Below, one piece after another: positions 18,693 to 27,539 of a DNA stretch of 64,000 bases. The DNA lies in assembly GCF_003633895.1 (NCBI RefSeq), contig NZ_RBID01000015.1:1-64000 (forward strand). Reading direction: 5' to 3'. Origin of the DNA: Vogesella indigofera. Its GTDB lineage: Bacteria > Pseudomonadota > Gammaproteobacteria > Burkholderiales > Chromobacteriaceae. A model generated the notes under the pieces. That model made no database searches. It was not told where the DNA came from and was given only the letters and a program-made list of their open reading frames with translations. Made by a program: the position numbers and the translations under genes. Each line of letters begins with the position of its first letter. Positions within the stretch are counted from its first letter, which is position 1.

Positions 18693-19775
18693 ATGGCCCT
18701 GACCGACACCGACATTCTCGATGCCATCGCCGACCTGATCGACGAAGACACCCACAAGCCCTACCGCAAAGGCGTCAGCGTGCAGCAAAACGATGCCGCC
18801 CACCTCAATGTGCGCGTGGTCCTGCCCTACCCGGCCAAAAGCCGCTTCGCCGCCATCGCCGAGCTGTTCCGCGAACGGCTTGCGCCGCTGGCCGGCGAGC
18901 GCAAGCTGAGCATCGACGTGGTCAGCGAGATCACCAGCCACTCGGTACAGCGCGGCGTGCCGCTGCTGCCGGGGGTGAAGAACATCATCGCGGTGTCGTC
19001 CGGCAAGGGCGGCGTCGGCAAGTCCACCACCGCGGCCAACCTGGCGCTGGCGCTGGCGGCGGAAGGCGCGTCGGTCGGCATTCTGGACGCCGACATCTAC
19101 GGCCCGTCGCAGCCGCTGATGATGGGCCTGCAGGGCCAGAAGCCGGAGGTGATCGACGGCAAGCTGGTGCCGCTGCCGGCGCACGGCGTGCAGACGATGT
19201 CGATCGGCTACCTGGTGGACGAGGACCAGGCGATGGTGTGGCGCGGCCCGATGGTGAGCCAGGCGCTGCAGCAGCTGCTCAACGACACGCTGTGGAACGA
19301 GCTGGACTACCTGGTGATCGACATGCCGCCGGGCACCGGCGACATCCAGCTGACACTGTCGCAGAAGGTGCCGGTCACCGGCGCCATCATCGTCACCACG
19401 CCGCAGGACATCGCGCTCTTGGATGCGAAAAAGGGGCTGAAGATGTTTGAGAAGGTGGGCGTGCCCATCCTCGGCATCGTCGAGAACATGGCGATGCACG
19501 TGTGCAGCAACTGCGGCCACGAAGAACACATCTTCGGCCACGGCGGCGCCGACAAGATGAGCGCCCAGTACGGCGTCGACGTGCTCGGTTCGCTGCCGCT
19601 GGATCTGGGCATCCGCCTGGCCACCGACGACGGCTGCCCGACGGTGGCGGCGGCGCCGGACAGCGCGCTGGCGGCACGCTACCAGCAGATCGCGCGCAAG
19701 GTGGCGGTCAAGGTCGGTGACAAGGCACGCGACTTCTCTGGTAAATTCCCGAAAATCGTCATCCAGAACAGTTAA
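18693..19775 (+). CDS. mrp: Mrp/ApbC iron-sulfur cluster carrier ATPase
   Basis: 360 residues from the ATG at 18693, which matches the usual length and the family start (MxLTxxxI). An earlier ATG at 18630 would add 21 residues and cannot be excluded. An N-terminal DUF59/MIP18-like domain (1-90) is followed by a P-loop with the deviant Walker A GKGGVGKS, D-x-D-I-Y-G-P-S and D-M-P-P-G-T-G-D. The C-x-x-C pair (V-C-S-N-C-G) that holds the 4Fe-4S cluster is present. It assembles or carries Fe-S clusters to apoproteins as a dimer. It lies 6 bases upstream of murI and is probably co-transcribed with it. Confidence 0.94.
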   Translation: MALTDTDILDAIADLIDEDTHKPYRKGVSVQQNDAAHLNVRVVLPYPAKSRFAAIAELFRERLAPLAGERKLSIDVVSEITSHSVQRGVPLLPGVKNIIAVSSGKGGVGKSTTAANLALALAAEGASVGILDADIYGPSQPLMMGLQGQKPEVIDGKLVPLPAHGVQTMSIGYLVDEDQAMVWRGPMVSQALQQLLNDTLWNELDYLVIDMPPGTGDIQLTLSQKVPVTGAIIVTTPQDIALLDAKKGLKMFEKVGVPILGIVENMAMHVCSNCGHEEHIFGHGGADKMSAQYGVDVLGSLPLDLGIRLATDDGCPTVAAAPDSALAARYQQIARKVAVKVGDKARDFSGKFPKIVIQNS

Positions 19776-19781
19776 TCCCTC

Positions 19782-20567
19782 ATGATCGGCATGTTTGATT
19801 CCGGCCTAGGCGGCCTTTCGGTGTGGCGCGAGCTCACCGCCCAGCTTCCCGACGAACCGGTGATCTACCTGGCCGATCAGGGCTACTGTCCTTACGGCGG
19901 GCGCAGCGACGACGAGCTGATCGCCCGCGCCGAGCTGATCGCCGACTACCTGCTGGCACAGGGCGCCACCCTGCTGCTGATCGCCTGCAACACCGCCACC
20001 AGCGCCGCGGCGCGCCACCTGCGCCAGCGCCACCCGGCACTGCCGATTGTCGGCATGGAGCCGGCGATCAAGCCGGCGGCGCTGTCGACGCAAAGCGGCA
20101 AGGTCGGCGTGCTGGCAACGCAGGCCACGCTGCGCGGCGAGAAATTCCGCCAGCTGGCGGCGCAGCTGCACGACCACGCCGAGATCTACAGCCAGGCCGG
20201 CACCGGCTTTGTCGAGCTGGTGGAAAGCGGCGAGCTGGACAGCGACACGGCCCGGCGCACCGTCGCTGCGGCGCTGGCGCCGCTGCTGGCGCACAACGTC
20301 GACCACGTGGTGCTCGGCTGCACCCACTACCCGTTCCTGGCGCCGCTGATCCGCGCCCAGCTGCCGCCGCACATCGACATCATCGACCCCACCGACGCCG
20401 TGGTGCGCCAGACGCTGCGCCTGCTGCAGCAACACCACTGCCGCAGCGGCCCGCAGACGCCGCCGCACTACCGCTTCGTCACCACCGGCGACGATCACAG
20501 CATGCAACAATTCCTGCAGCAGATCCTGCAGCGCGACGACCGCGTCGAGGCACTGCAGCCGGCCTGA
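19782..20567 (+). CDS. murI: Glutamate racemase
   Basis: 261 residues. It starts with the family pattern G-M-F-D-S-G-L-G-G and has both catalytic cysteines: Cys69 in ACNTAT and Cys180 in GCTHYPF, with Asp6 near the start. It makes D-glutamate for peptidoglycan in the cytoplasm. It follows mrp after six bases, so the pair is likely one transcript. A MITE-like element begins within the murI stop codon, so the original terminator, if any, has been replaced. Confidence 0.96.
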   Translation: MIGMFDSGLGGLSVWRELTAQLPDEPVIYLADQGYCPYGGRSDDELIARAELIADYLLAQGATLLLIACNTATSAAARHLRQRHPALPIVGMEPAIKPAALSTQSGKVGVLATQATLRGEKFRQLAAQLHDHAEIYSQAGTGFVELVESGELDSDTARRTVAAALAPLLAHNVDHVVLGCTHYPFLAPLIRAQLPPHIDIIDPTDAVVRQTLRLLQQHHCRSGPQTPPHYRFVTTGDDHSMQQFLQQILQRDDRVEALQPA

Positions 20568-20714
20568 GAGCGTGTTCACGATCTCCGCGAGGCAAGACGA
20601 AAACGGCTGCGGAAGCGGCGTTTATCCAGATATAAACAAGCATGCCGAAGCCGCCGCCTGCACCGCATCACCCCATCGAGATCAAGTCGCAGTAGCACGT
20701 GAACAGGTTCTGAG
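20566..20714 (+). mobile_element. MITE-like element, copy B (about 149 bp)
   Basis: It starts GAGAGCGTGTTCACGATCT at the last bases of murI and ends GTGAACAGGTTCTGAG; the ends are inverted repeats with a few mismatches. The core (GAAAACGGCTGCGGAAGCGG, then a TTTATC hairpin) matches copy D in the same orientation and copy C in reverse. Confidence 0.75.
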
Positions 20715-20716
20715 GC

Positions 20717-20736
20717 TGCGGCCAACGTTGGCCGCA
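20717..20736. repeat. Perfect 20-bp palindromic form of the dispersed motif
   Basis: TGCGGCCAACGTTGGCCGCA, identical on both strands, two bases after MITE copy B. It contains two overlapping exact 13-mers. Confidence 0.9.
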
Positions 20737-20857
20737 GCGCAGCACGCACCAATAGCGCACATCAGTCCGCACCAAATCAAGGCAACCACCCTCCTCCGCA
20801 CCAGTGCTCAGCGCAAGGCATCGTCATGACGCCTTGATGCACAAGGCTGGCGCCCGC

Positions 20858-20873
20858 TGGCACCATTTTTGCA
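20858..20873 (+). promoter_or_regulatory. Sigma-54 promoter of amtB
   Basis: TGGCACC-ATTT-TTGCA fits the consensus TGGCACG-N4-TTGCW at all but one base, with the GG and GC doublets at the correct spacing. It lies 80 bases upstream of the amtB start, as expected for an NtrC-activated ammonium transporter gene. Confidence 0.8.
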
Positions 20874-20952
20874 AGAAAGCGCCCCAATCACAGGCATTCG
20901 TATCCGCAGCCCGCCGTGCTGCACCACGGATACGCACCATTGGAGCGCAAGC

Positions 20953-22152
20953 ATGACGGAAACAAGTGCAAACGACGTATTGTTCTTACTGATCGGGGCC
21001 ATTCTGGTGCTGGCGATGCACGCCGGCTTCGCCTTCCTGGAGCTGGGCACCGTGCGCAAGAAAAACCAGGTCAACGCCCTGGTCAAGATCCTCACCGACT
21101 TCGCCATCTCGGCGCTGGCCTACTTCTTTGTCGGCTACGGCGTCGCCTACGGCGTGCACTTCTTCAGCGACGTCAGCCACATCAGCCAGGCCAACGGCTT
21201 TGAGCTGGTGAAGTTCTTCTTCCTGCTGACCTTTGCCGCCGCCATTCCCGCCATCGTCTCCGGCGGCATCGCCGAGCGCGCGCGCCTGCACCCGCAGTCG
21301 GCGGCTACTTTCCTGCTGGTCGGACTGGTGTATCCGTTTTTCGAGGGCATCGTCTGGAACGGTCACTTCGGCCTCCAGGACTGGCTGGCGGCCAACTTCG
21401 GCGCGCCCTTCCACGACTTTGCCGGTTCGGTGGTGGTGCACGCCGTCGGCGGCTGGATCGCGCTGGCGGCGGTGCTGCTGCTCGGCGCCCGCCGCGGCCG
21501 CTACACCAAGGAAGGCCGCGTCAGTGCCCACCCGCCGTCGTCCATCCCCTTCCTGGCACTGGGCGCCTGGATCCTGATCGTCGGCTGGTTCGGCTTCAAC
21601 GTGATGAGCGCACAGAAGGTCGGCGGCATCTCCGGCCTGGTGGCGGTCAACTCGCTGATGGCGATGGTGGGCGGCACGCTGACCGCGATGTGGGCCGGCC
21701 GCGACGACCCCGGCTTCATCCATAACGGCCCGCTGGCCGGGCTGGTGGCGGTGTGCGCCGGCTCCGACGTGATGCACCCTCTGGGCGCGCTGGTCACCGG
21801 CGGCGTCGCCGGCGCCATGTTCGTCTACCTGTTCACCCTCACGCAAAACCGCTGGAAGATCGACGACGTGCTCGGCGTATGGCCGCTGCACGGCCTGTGC
21901 GGCGCCTGGGGCGGCATCGCCGCCGGCCTGTTCGGCCAGCACTGGCTTGGCGGCGCCGGTGGCGTCAGCCTGGCCTCACAGCTGATCGGCACCGCGGCCG
22001 GCGTCGGCATCGGCTTTGGCGGCGGCTACCTGGTGTACGGCGTGCTGAAAAAAGTGGTCGGCATCCGCCTCAGCGACGAGGAAGAATTCAACGGCGCCGA
22101 CCTGTCCATCCACAACATCACCGCCACCCCGGAGCGGGAGAGCAACTGGTAG
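20953..22152 (+). CDS. amtB: Ammonium transporter (Amt/AmtB family)
   Basis: 399 residues from the ATG at 20953 (GGAG upstream); the longer frame to 20869 would read through the promoter. About eleven hydrophobic helices are present. Amt signatures include F-x-G-Y-G-V, G-G-I-A-E-R-A, the first pore His in V-V-H-A-V-G-G, and the second in D-V-L-G-V-W-P-L-H-G-L-C-G-A-W-G-G. It lacks a cleavable signal peptide, unlike E. coli AmtB. It brings in ammonium under nitrogen limitation, and the sigma-54 promoter upstream supports Ntr control. No glnK gene is adjacent, so a PII partner would be encoded elsewhere. Confidence 0.94.
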   Translation: MTETSANDVLFLLIGAILVLAMHAGFAFLELGTVRKKNQVNALVKILTDFAISALAYFFVGYGVAYGVHFFSDVSHISQANGFELVKFFFLLTFAAAIPAIVSGGIAERARLHPQSAATFLLVGLVYPFFEGIVWNGHFGLQDWLAANFGAPFHDFAGSVVVHAVGGWIALAAVLLLGARRGRYTKEGRVSAHPPSSIPFLALGAWILIVGWFGFNVMSAQKVGGISGLVAVNSLMAMVGGTLTAMWAGRDDPGFIHNGPLAGLVAVCAGSDVMHPLGALVTGGVAGAMFVYLFTLTQNRWKIDDVLGVWPLHGLCGAWGGIAAGLFGQHWLGGAGGVSLASQLIGTAAGVGIGFGGGYLVYGVLKKVVGIRLSDEEEFNGADLSIHNITATPERESNW

Positions 22153-22217
22153 GCGATCCGGAAAGACCGGGACGGCCGGGACGGCTTGCCATCCGGGCAG
22201 TCGGACTCGACGCAAAG

Positions 22218-22243
22218 AGAGGCTCCGAAAGGGGCCTCTTTTT
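22218..22243 (+). terminator. Terminator of amtB
   Basis: AGAGGCTCC / GGGGCCTCT stem with a GAAA loop and a TTTTT tail, about 65 bases past the stop. Confidence 0.9.
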
Positions 22244-22298
22244 GTGGAGTGTCCGTACAGGTGCGGTGGAGCGGCAGCGGCGAGTCGCCCCGGCCGGT

Positions 22299-22778
22299 CT
22301 AGGCCAGATCGATGTCCGTAATCGGCAGCTTGTTCGTCACCTTCATCTCCCGCAATGAAATATTCGAGCGGATGCTCAATACGCCCGGCAATTTTCTCAG
22401 CACTTTCTCGACAAAATGGCTGTAATCATCGAGATCCCTGGCAACGACCTGCAACAGGAAGTCGGCCTCGCCGGTTGTGTTGTGGCAGGCGAGCACATTG
22501 GGGCTAGCCTGGATGATCCGCTCGAACGCGGCCGTGACTTCCTCGCTGTGCTGCGTACAAACGATCTGCACAAAGGCCATCACGCCGATCCCGAGCTTGC
22601 GCCGGTTCAGTACCGCTTTATAGCCTTCGATCACGCCCATCTCTTCCAGCCGTTTCTGGCGCCGCCAGCAAGAGGCCTCGCTCAGGGCCAGCTGCTCGGC
22701 AAGCCTGGCATTGGACAGCCGGCCATCCTGTTGCAGCCGGTCGGCAATGGCAATGTCCACTTTGTCTAGTGCGGCCAT
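22299..22778 (-). CDS. Lrp/AsnC-family transcriptional regulator
   Basis: 159 residues from the ATG at 22778. The N-terminal helix-turn-helix (L-D-K-V-D-I-A-I-A-D-R-L-Q-Q-D-G-R-L-S ... L-S-x-A-S-C-W-R-R-x-K-R-L-E) and the C-terminal RAM/AsnC ligand fold (V-x-A-C-H-N-T-T-G-E-A-D-F-L-L-Q-V) are complete. It is divergent from the zinc alcohol dehydrogenase at 22913. A 25-bp palindrome lies between them, so it probably controls that gene and itself. The effector is likely an amino acid but cannot be read from sequence. Confidence 0.92.
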   Translation of the reverse strand: MAALDKVDIAIADRLQQDGRLSNARLAEQLALSEASCWRRQKRLEEMGVIEGYKAVLNRRKLGIGVMAFVQIVCTQHSEEVTAAFERIIQASPNVLACHNTTGEADFLLQVVARDLDDYSHFVEKVLRKLPGVLSIRSNISLREMKVTNKLPITDIDLA

Positions 22779-22808
22779 GGCGAAACAACCTTTCAATCCG
22801 TTTTCACT

Positions 22809-22833
22809 GGCGAAATATTATTTCATATTCGCC
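22809..22833. promoter_or_regulatory. Palindrome in the Lrp/alcohol dehydrogenase promoter region
   Basis: GGCGAA and TTCGCC at the ends of a 25-base AT-rich dyad, with ATAT repeats inside, between the two divergent starts. It is a good candidate Lrp-type operator. Confidence 0.55.
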
Positions 22834-22912
22834 GTTATTCCCATCGAAAACAGAAAGGTAAATTCACGGCAATGCTTCACAATGAAGGAACACTTCAACA
22901 CAGGAGCCGCTC

Positions 22913-23953
22913 ATGAAAGCTGTTGTCTACGAATCGTTTTCCGCCCCGCCGCAACTGACGACCGTTCCCGACCCGACGCCGGAATCCGGCGGCGTCGTCA
23001 TCAAGGTCATGGCGACCGGCGTTTGTCGCAGCGACTGGCATGGCTGGGTCGGTCATGATCCGGACATTCAGCTTCCCCATGTTCCGGGGCACGAGTTCTC
23101 CGGTGTCGTGGAGGCGGTCGGCAAGCAGGTGACGAAGTGGCGGGTGGGCGACCGGGTGACGGTTCCGTTTGTGGCCGGGTGCGGCCATTGCCCAGAGTGC
23201 CACTCCGGCAACCATCAAGTCTGCGACCACCAGTTCCAGCCCGGTTTCACCCACTGGGGATCGTTTGCCGAGTACGTGTCCATCCATCAGGCGGATATCA
23301 ATCTGGTGTCCTTGCCGGAAACGCTGGATTTCACCACCGCGGCCAGCCTGGGGTGCCGCTTCGTCACCTCGTTCCGCGCGGTGGTGGACCAGGGCAAGAC
23401 CTCGGCCGGCCAGTGGGTGGCGGTTCACGGCTGCGGCGGCGTCGGCCTGTCCGCCATCATGATTGCCAATGCCATTGGCGCCAATGTGATCGCCATTGAT
23501 ATTTCGGAAGAAAAGCTCGATCTCGCCCGTGCGCTCGGTGCGGTGGCCACGGTCAACGCCGCCAAAGTGCCCAACGTGGTCGAAGCCGTGCTGGAGATCA
23601 CCCGCGGCGGCGCGCACGTGTCACTGGATGCTCTCGGGCACCCTGTCACCTGTTTCAATTCGGTCAGCAACTTGCGCAAACGCGGCAAGCATGTGCAGGT
23701 CGGCCTGATGCTGGGCGAGCACAGCACCCCGGCCATTCCGATGAGCAAGGTCATCGCGCATGAGCTTGAAATCCTGGGCAGCCACGGCATGCAGGCGCAC
23801 CGCTATGACGCGATGTTCGCGATGATGAAGTCGGGCAAGCTGGCGCCGGAAAAGCTCATCGGCCGGACGATCAACCTTGAACAGTCGATCGATGTGCTGA
23901 TGAATATGGACAAATTCGAAGTGGCAGGCGTGACGGTCGTCACGGAGTTCTGA
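22913..23953 (+). CDS. Zinc-dependent alcohol dehydrogenase
   Basis: 346 residues, medium-chain dehydrogenase family. Catalytic zinc ligands appear as Cys38 (G-V-C-R-S-D-W-H) and the H60-E61 pair in P-G-H-E-F. The structural zinc lobe is Cys90, 93, 96 and 104 (C-G-H-C-P-E-C-x7-C). The Rossmann turn H-G-C-G-G-V-G-L-S follows at about 175. It oxidises an alcohol or reduces an aldehyde with NAD(P); the substrate is unknown. An AGGAG-type site precedes the start. It is a single gene opposite an Lrp regulator. Confidence 0.92.
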   Translation: MKAVVYESFSAPPQLTTVPDPTPESGGVVIKVMATGVCRSDWHGWVGHDPDIQLPHVPGHEFSGVVEAVGKQVTKWRVGDRVTVPFVAGCGHCPECHSGNHQVCDHQFQPGFTHWGSFAEYVSIHQADINLVSLPETLDFTTAASLGCRFVTSFRAVVDQGKTSAGQWVAVHGCGGVGLSAIMIANAIGANVIAIDISEEKLDLARALGAVATVNAAKVPNVVEAVLEITRGGAHVSLDALGHPVTCFNSVSNLRKRGKHVQVGLMLGEHSTPAIPMSKVIAHELEILGSHGMQAHRYDAMFAMMKSGKLAPEKLIGRTINLEQSIDVLMNMDKFEVAGVTVVTEF

Positions 23954-24168
23954 GATGGGCGTGAGGCTTCGACGCGAAGCGTGTTCGTGCCACAAGCCAA
24001 TTTCGAGGTCCCGACGCGCGCCCGCTCAAGTGGCCACACTGAGTCCCTTGTGCTGATGGTGGCCATTATTGAGTACTAGGAATTCATCTGAAGTTCGGCC
24101 AAGGCAGCCAATGAGTAGCCAGACTCACAATGGCAGGTTTGCACAGGAGCCCTGTCCCGCTCCTGTTG

Positions 24169-25629
24169 CTACTTGCTTGCCAGCACCTCGGATTCGTGAG
24201 GCTGCCAACCACCACCCAGTGCCTTGAAGGCTGCGACCGCTGCGCGTGCCGATTCCGTTTGCGCCTGTGCTTGTGCGTCGGCGGCGCGGAGCAGGCTTTC
24301 ATCGGCTTGCAGCACCTCGATCAGGCTGACGACCCCTTTTTGATAGGCGGCAAACGAGGCCGACCGGGCGCGGCCGAGCGAGTCCACACCTTTGGCAAGG
24401 ACAGCCGCCTGTTCTTCGCGTTTGACCAGGGCCGAGAAGGCGTTTTCCACGTCCTCGCTTGCCCGTAGCACGGCAAGCCGATACGCGGCCAACCTTTCTG
24501 CTTCCTGCCCCTTGGCCAGGTCGATCTGCGCGTTGATGCGAGCAAAATCGAACAGACGCCAGCGCAGCCCCAGCACCCCGGCGGCCTGGCTGGCACCGCT
24601 AGTGAACAGATTGCCGGCGGACACGGCCGTCGCGCTGCCGATCAGTCCGCTCAGCGTGAGCTTGGGGTAATACTCGGCAAGAGCGACGCCGATACGGGCA
24701 TTCGATGCCGCCAGACGGCGCTCGGCCACGATCAGGTCAGGCCGGCGCCGGAGCAACTCGCCCGGTGATCCGGTGGCGGCAATGCGTGGGGCGAGAGGGA
24801 TGGCACCGACTTCGGCCAGCTCGGCGCGATGCGTGCCGGGTGACGAGCCCAGCATCACATCCAGTGCGTTCATCGCCGCGTCCAGCCCCGTTTCGAGCAC
24901 TGGCACGGAGGACTGAACCTGGGCAAGCACCCCTTCGGCCTGGTTCACCTGCAGTTCGGCCGCCAAGCCCTTGCCATACAACCGCCGGATGATCTTGAGC
25001 AGTTCCTGCTGCTTCTGCACCTGCCGACGGGCAACATCCAGGCGGGTTTGCAATCCGCGGATACTGATATAGATGTCGGCGGTCTGGGCTGCCACCGCCA
25101 GCCGCGTGGCCGTGGCGCCGGCTTCCGAAGCCTGATACTCGGACAGCGCCGCTTCTTGCCCGCGCCGCAAGCCACCGAACAAGTCCAGTTCCCAGCTGGC
25201 CCCGAGATTGGCCTCGTAGGCATTGCCATAGCGGTCGAATCCGGGTGTCGAACTCAAGACTTGACCCATGGGCGTTTCAACGGATTGGTAGGCCCTGGCG
25301 GCCTGGCCGCCGACATTGCCGGCAGGCAGCAAGGCGGCATGGGCCGCCCCCAGACCCGCCCGCGCTTGCACGACGCGAGCGGATGCCTGCGCAAGATCGA
25401 GATTCTGTTCCAGCGCCAGCATCACGTATCGACTCAGTTGCGGATCACCGAAACCCTCCCACCATACGGCCAGGTCGGCACGGGTGGACGCATGGCGCTG
25501 TTCCACCGTGGCCGCGCCCAGATACCGTTCAGGCATCGGCATGTTGGGCCGGACATAATCGGGACCGACGGCACAGCCGGTCAACAGGCTGACGGCGATG
25601 AGCAAGGCAAGTGGGTGTTTAGCTAGCAC
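24169..25629 (-). CDS. RND efflux outer-membrane lipoprotein (OprM/NodT family)
   Basis: 486 residues. A signal sequence ends in the lipobox LTGC (Cys19), followed by V-G-P-D-Y-x-R-P, the classic start of NodT-family channel lipoproteins. Two OEP repeats of long helices follow, with E-x-L-L-R-R-R-P-D and a C-terminal coiled region. It forms the outer-membrane duct of a tripartite pump. It is divergent from the tetR gene, and an operator (25659-25682) lies 30 bases upstream of its start. It should be switched together with the adaptor and pump genes at 26424-30604. Confidence 0.93.
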   Translation of the reverse strand: MLAKHPLALLIAVSLLTGCAVGPDYVRPNMPMPERYLGAATVEQRHASTRADLAVWWEGFGDPQLSRYVMLALEQNLDLAQASARVVQARAGLGAAHAALLPAGNVGGQAARAYQSVETPMGQVLSSTPGFDRYGNAYEANLGASWELDLFGGLRRGQEAALSEYQASEAGATATRLAVAAQTADIYISIRGLQTRLDVARRQVQKQQELLKIIRRLYGKGLAAELQVNQAEGVLAQVQSSVPVLETGLDAAMNALDVMLGSSPGTHRAELAEVGAIPLAPRIAATGSPGELLRRRPDLIVAERRLAASNARIGVALAEYYPKLTLSGLIGSATAVSAGNLFTSGASQAAGVLGLRWRLFDFARINAQIDLAKGQEAERLAAYRLAVLRASEDVENAFSALVKREEQAAVLAKGVDSLGRARSASFAAYQKGVVSLIEVLQADESLLRAADAQAQAQTESARAAVAAFKALGGGWQPHESEVLASK

Positions 25630-25658
25630 GGACAGGCTCCGGATTTGAATGAACTATA

Positions 25659-25682
25659 GTGACCATAATACATATTGGTCAC
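25659..25682. promoter_or_regulatory. TetR operator O1
   Basis: GTGACCA-N10-TGGTCAC, a perfect 7-base dyad with a 10-base spacer in the gap between the outer-membrane lipoprotein and tetR genes. The same half-sites and spacing recur at 26355. Confidence 0.85.
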
Positions 25683-25721
25683 TCATTGTCAATTTTTGAG
25701 CAGGTCTGTAAGCTACAACCC

Positions 25722-26339
25722 ATGAAGAATACACACGCCTCCCCCGTTGCGGCCCGCGGCCCGGCCGACCACGACGTACGCGATCAAATCGTTGCCGCTG
25801 CCACCGAGCACTTCAGCCGCTATGGCTACGAGAAAACCACAGTATCGGATCTCGCCAAGGCCATCGGCTTTTCCAAGGCCTATATCTACAAGTTCTTCGA
25901 GTCCAAGCAAGCCATCGGCGAGATGATCTGTGCCAACTGTCTGCGCGAGATCGAGAACGATGTCAGAGCAGCGGTAGACGCCGCGGAACGCCCGCCCGAG
26001 AAACTGCGGCGGATGTTCAAAACCATTGTGGAGGCTAGCCTGCGGCTGTTTTTCCAGGACCGTAAGCTCTATGAGATCGCTGCCTCGGCCGCCGGTGAAC
26101 GCTGGCAGGCGACGGTCGCCTACGAGGAGCGCATTCAGGGTTTGCTGCAGGAAGTCGTGCAGCAGGGGCGACTGAGCGGGGATTTTGAGCGCAAGACGCC
26201 GCTCGATGAAACCACCAAAGCGATTTACCTGGTGATGCGCCCTTATCTGCACCCACTGCTATTGCAGTACAACTTCGACAACACCGAGGAGGCACCCGCG
26301 CAACTTTCCAGCCTGGTGCTGCGCAGCCTGTCGCCATGA
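25722..26339 (+). CDS. TetR-family repressor of the efflux cassette
   Basis: 205 residues from the ATG at 25722; the longer frame to 25659 would run through operator O1. A TetR helix-turn-helix occupies residues 20-65 (A-A-T-E-H-F-S-R-Y-G-Y-E-K-T-T-V-S-D-L-A ... G-F-S-K-A-Y-I-Y-K-F-F), with a C-terminal ligand domain. It lies between the divergent channel gene and the pump operon, flanked on each side by copies of one palindrome, so it very likely represses both and itself. The inducing compound is unknown. Confidence 0.92.
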   Translation: MKNTHASPVAARGPADHDVRDQIVAAATEHFSRYGYEKTTVSDLAKAIGFSKAYIYKFFESKQAIGEMICANCLREIENDVRAAVDAAERPPEKLRRMFKTIVEASLRLFFQDRKLYEIAASAAGERWQATVAYEERIQGLLQEVVQQGRLSGDFERKTPLDETTKAIYLVMRPYLHPLLLQYNFDNTEEAPAQLSSLVLRSLSP

Positions 26340-26354
26340 TGATGCGACCAGCTT

Positions 26355-26378
26355 GTGACTATTGACTAAATTGGTCAC
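26355..26378. promoter_or_regulatory. TetR operator O2
   Basis: GTGACTA-N10-TGGTCAC, the same 24-base architecture as O1 with one half-site change, extended by CTT/AAG outside. It lies 45 bases before the adaptor gene. Confidence 0.85.
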
Positions 26379-26423
26379 AAGAACAATACTGAAAGTCCCG
26401 ATTACTTCGTCAAAGGGACTTTC

Positions 26424-27539
26424 ATGCTTTGGCATCGCCTTGCCCTCTCTACTGTCATTTGTGCTTTGCCGTTTGCCCTGGTCGCTTGCGGCGAAAAAGC
26501 ACAGACCGACCCCCGCACCGGCACACCGCTGGTGCGTGCCGCCATCGTCCAGGGGTTCAGCCCTGAGTCACGTTCCTTCACCGGCACCATCGCTGCCCGG
26601 GTACAGAGCGATCTCGGCTTCCGCGTCTCCGGCAAGGTACTGGAGCGTCTGGTGGACGCCGGGCAAACCGTTAAACGCGGCCAACCGCTACTGCGGATAG
26701 ACCCGGCCGATCTCAAGTTGGCCGCACAGGCACAGCTGGAGGCGGTTGCCGCGGCACGCGCGCGGGCGCAGCAGACGGCGCAGGACGAGGCCCGCTACCG
26801 TGACCTGCGTGGCACCGGTGCGATTTCTGCTTCCGCCTACGACCAGGTCAAGGCGGCGGCGGATGCCGCCAAAGCCCAGCTGAGCGCGGCCGAAGCACAG
26901 GCCGACGTGGCCCGTAATGCAAGCCGCTATGCGGAGCTGGTGGCGGATGGCGATGGCGTGGTGATGGAAACGCTGGCCGAGCCCGGCCAAGTTGTGGGCG
27001 CTGGACAGATCGTGGTGCGGCTGGCCCACGCCGGGCGCCGCGAGGCGGTGATCCAGTTGCCGGAAACCCTGCGCCCTGCGGTCGGTTCCAGCGGGCAAGC
27101 CACGCTGTTCGGCAAGGAAGACGTGAGCGTTCCGGCCAGACTTCGCCAGCTTTCCGATGCCGCAGACCGACTCACCCGCACCTTCGAAGCACACTACGTA
27201 CTGGAGGGCGAATTGGCCGACGCCCCGCTGGGTGCCACGGTGACCATCCGGATTCCGGATGGCCAGGCCGCAGTGAACGGCGGCATGCAGGTGCCAATCA
27301 GTGCGCTGTTCGACGCGGGCAAGGGGCCGGGGGTATGGCTGATCGATGGCAAGCCGGCCAAGGTTTCCTGGCGGCCGGTCACCGTCTTGCACCTGCGTGA
27401 CGATAGCGCGCGCATCGCCGGCCAGATCAAGCAAGGCGACCGGATCGTCGCGCTCGGTGCGCATCTGCTGCGCGAGGGCGGGCAGGTTCGCGTGGCTGAG
27501 CAAGCCGTCGCCATGGCAAGCGAAGGAGTCCAGCCGTGA
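26424..27539 (+). CDS. RND efflux periplasmic adaptor (membrane fusion) lipoprotein
   Basis: 371 residues. The signal sequence ends in lipobox LVAC (Cys22). Biotinyl-lipoyl-like halves (F-R-V-S-G-K-V-L-E-R-L-V-D-A-G-Q-T-V-K-R-G-Q; later D-G-V-V-M-E-T-L-A-E-P-G-Q-V-V-G-A-G) flank an alpha-helical hairpin rich in Ala and Gln. Beta-barrel and membrane-proximal domains follow. It links the RND pump to the outer-membrane channel. Its last four bases overlap the pump gene (GTGA). AAAGGGA precedes the start, 45 bases downstream of O2. Confidence 0.93.
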   Translation: MLWHRLALSTVICALPFALVACGEKAQTDPRTGTPLVRAAIVQGFSPESRSFTGTIAARVQSDLGFRVSGKVLERLVDAGQTVKRGQPLLRIDPADLKLAAQAQLEAVAAARARAQQTAQDEARYRDLRGTGAISASAYDQVKAAADAAKAQLSAAEAQADVARNASRYAELVADGDGVVMETLAEPGQVVGAGQIVVRLAHAGRREAVIQLPETLRPAVGSSGQATLFGKEDVSVPARLRQLSDAADRLTRTFEAHYVLEGELADAPLGATVTIRIPDGQAAVNGGMQVPISALFDAGKGPGVWLIDGKPAKVSWRPVTVLHLRDDSARIAGQIKQGDRIVALGAHLLREGGQVRVAEQAVAMASEGVQP

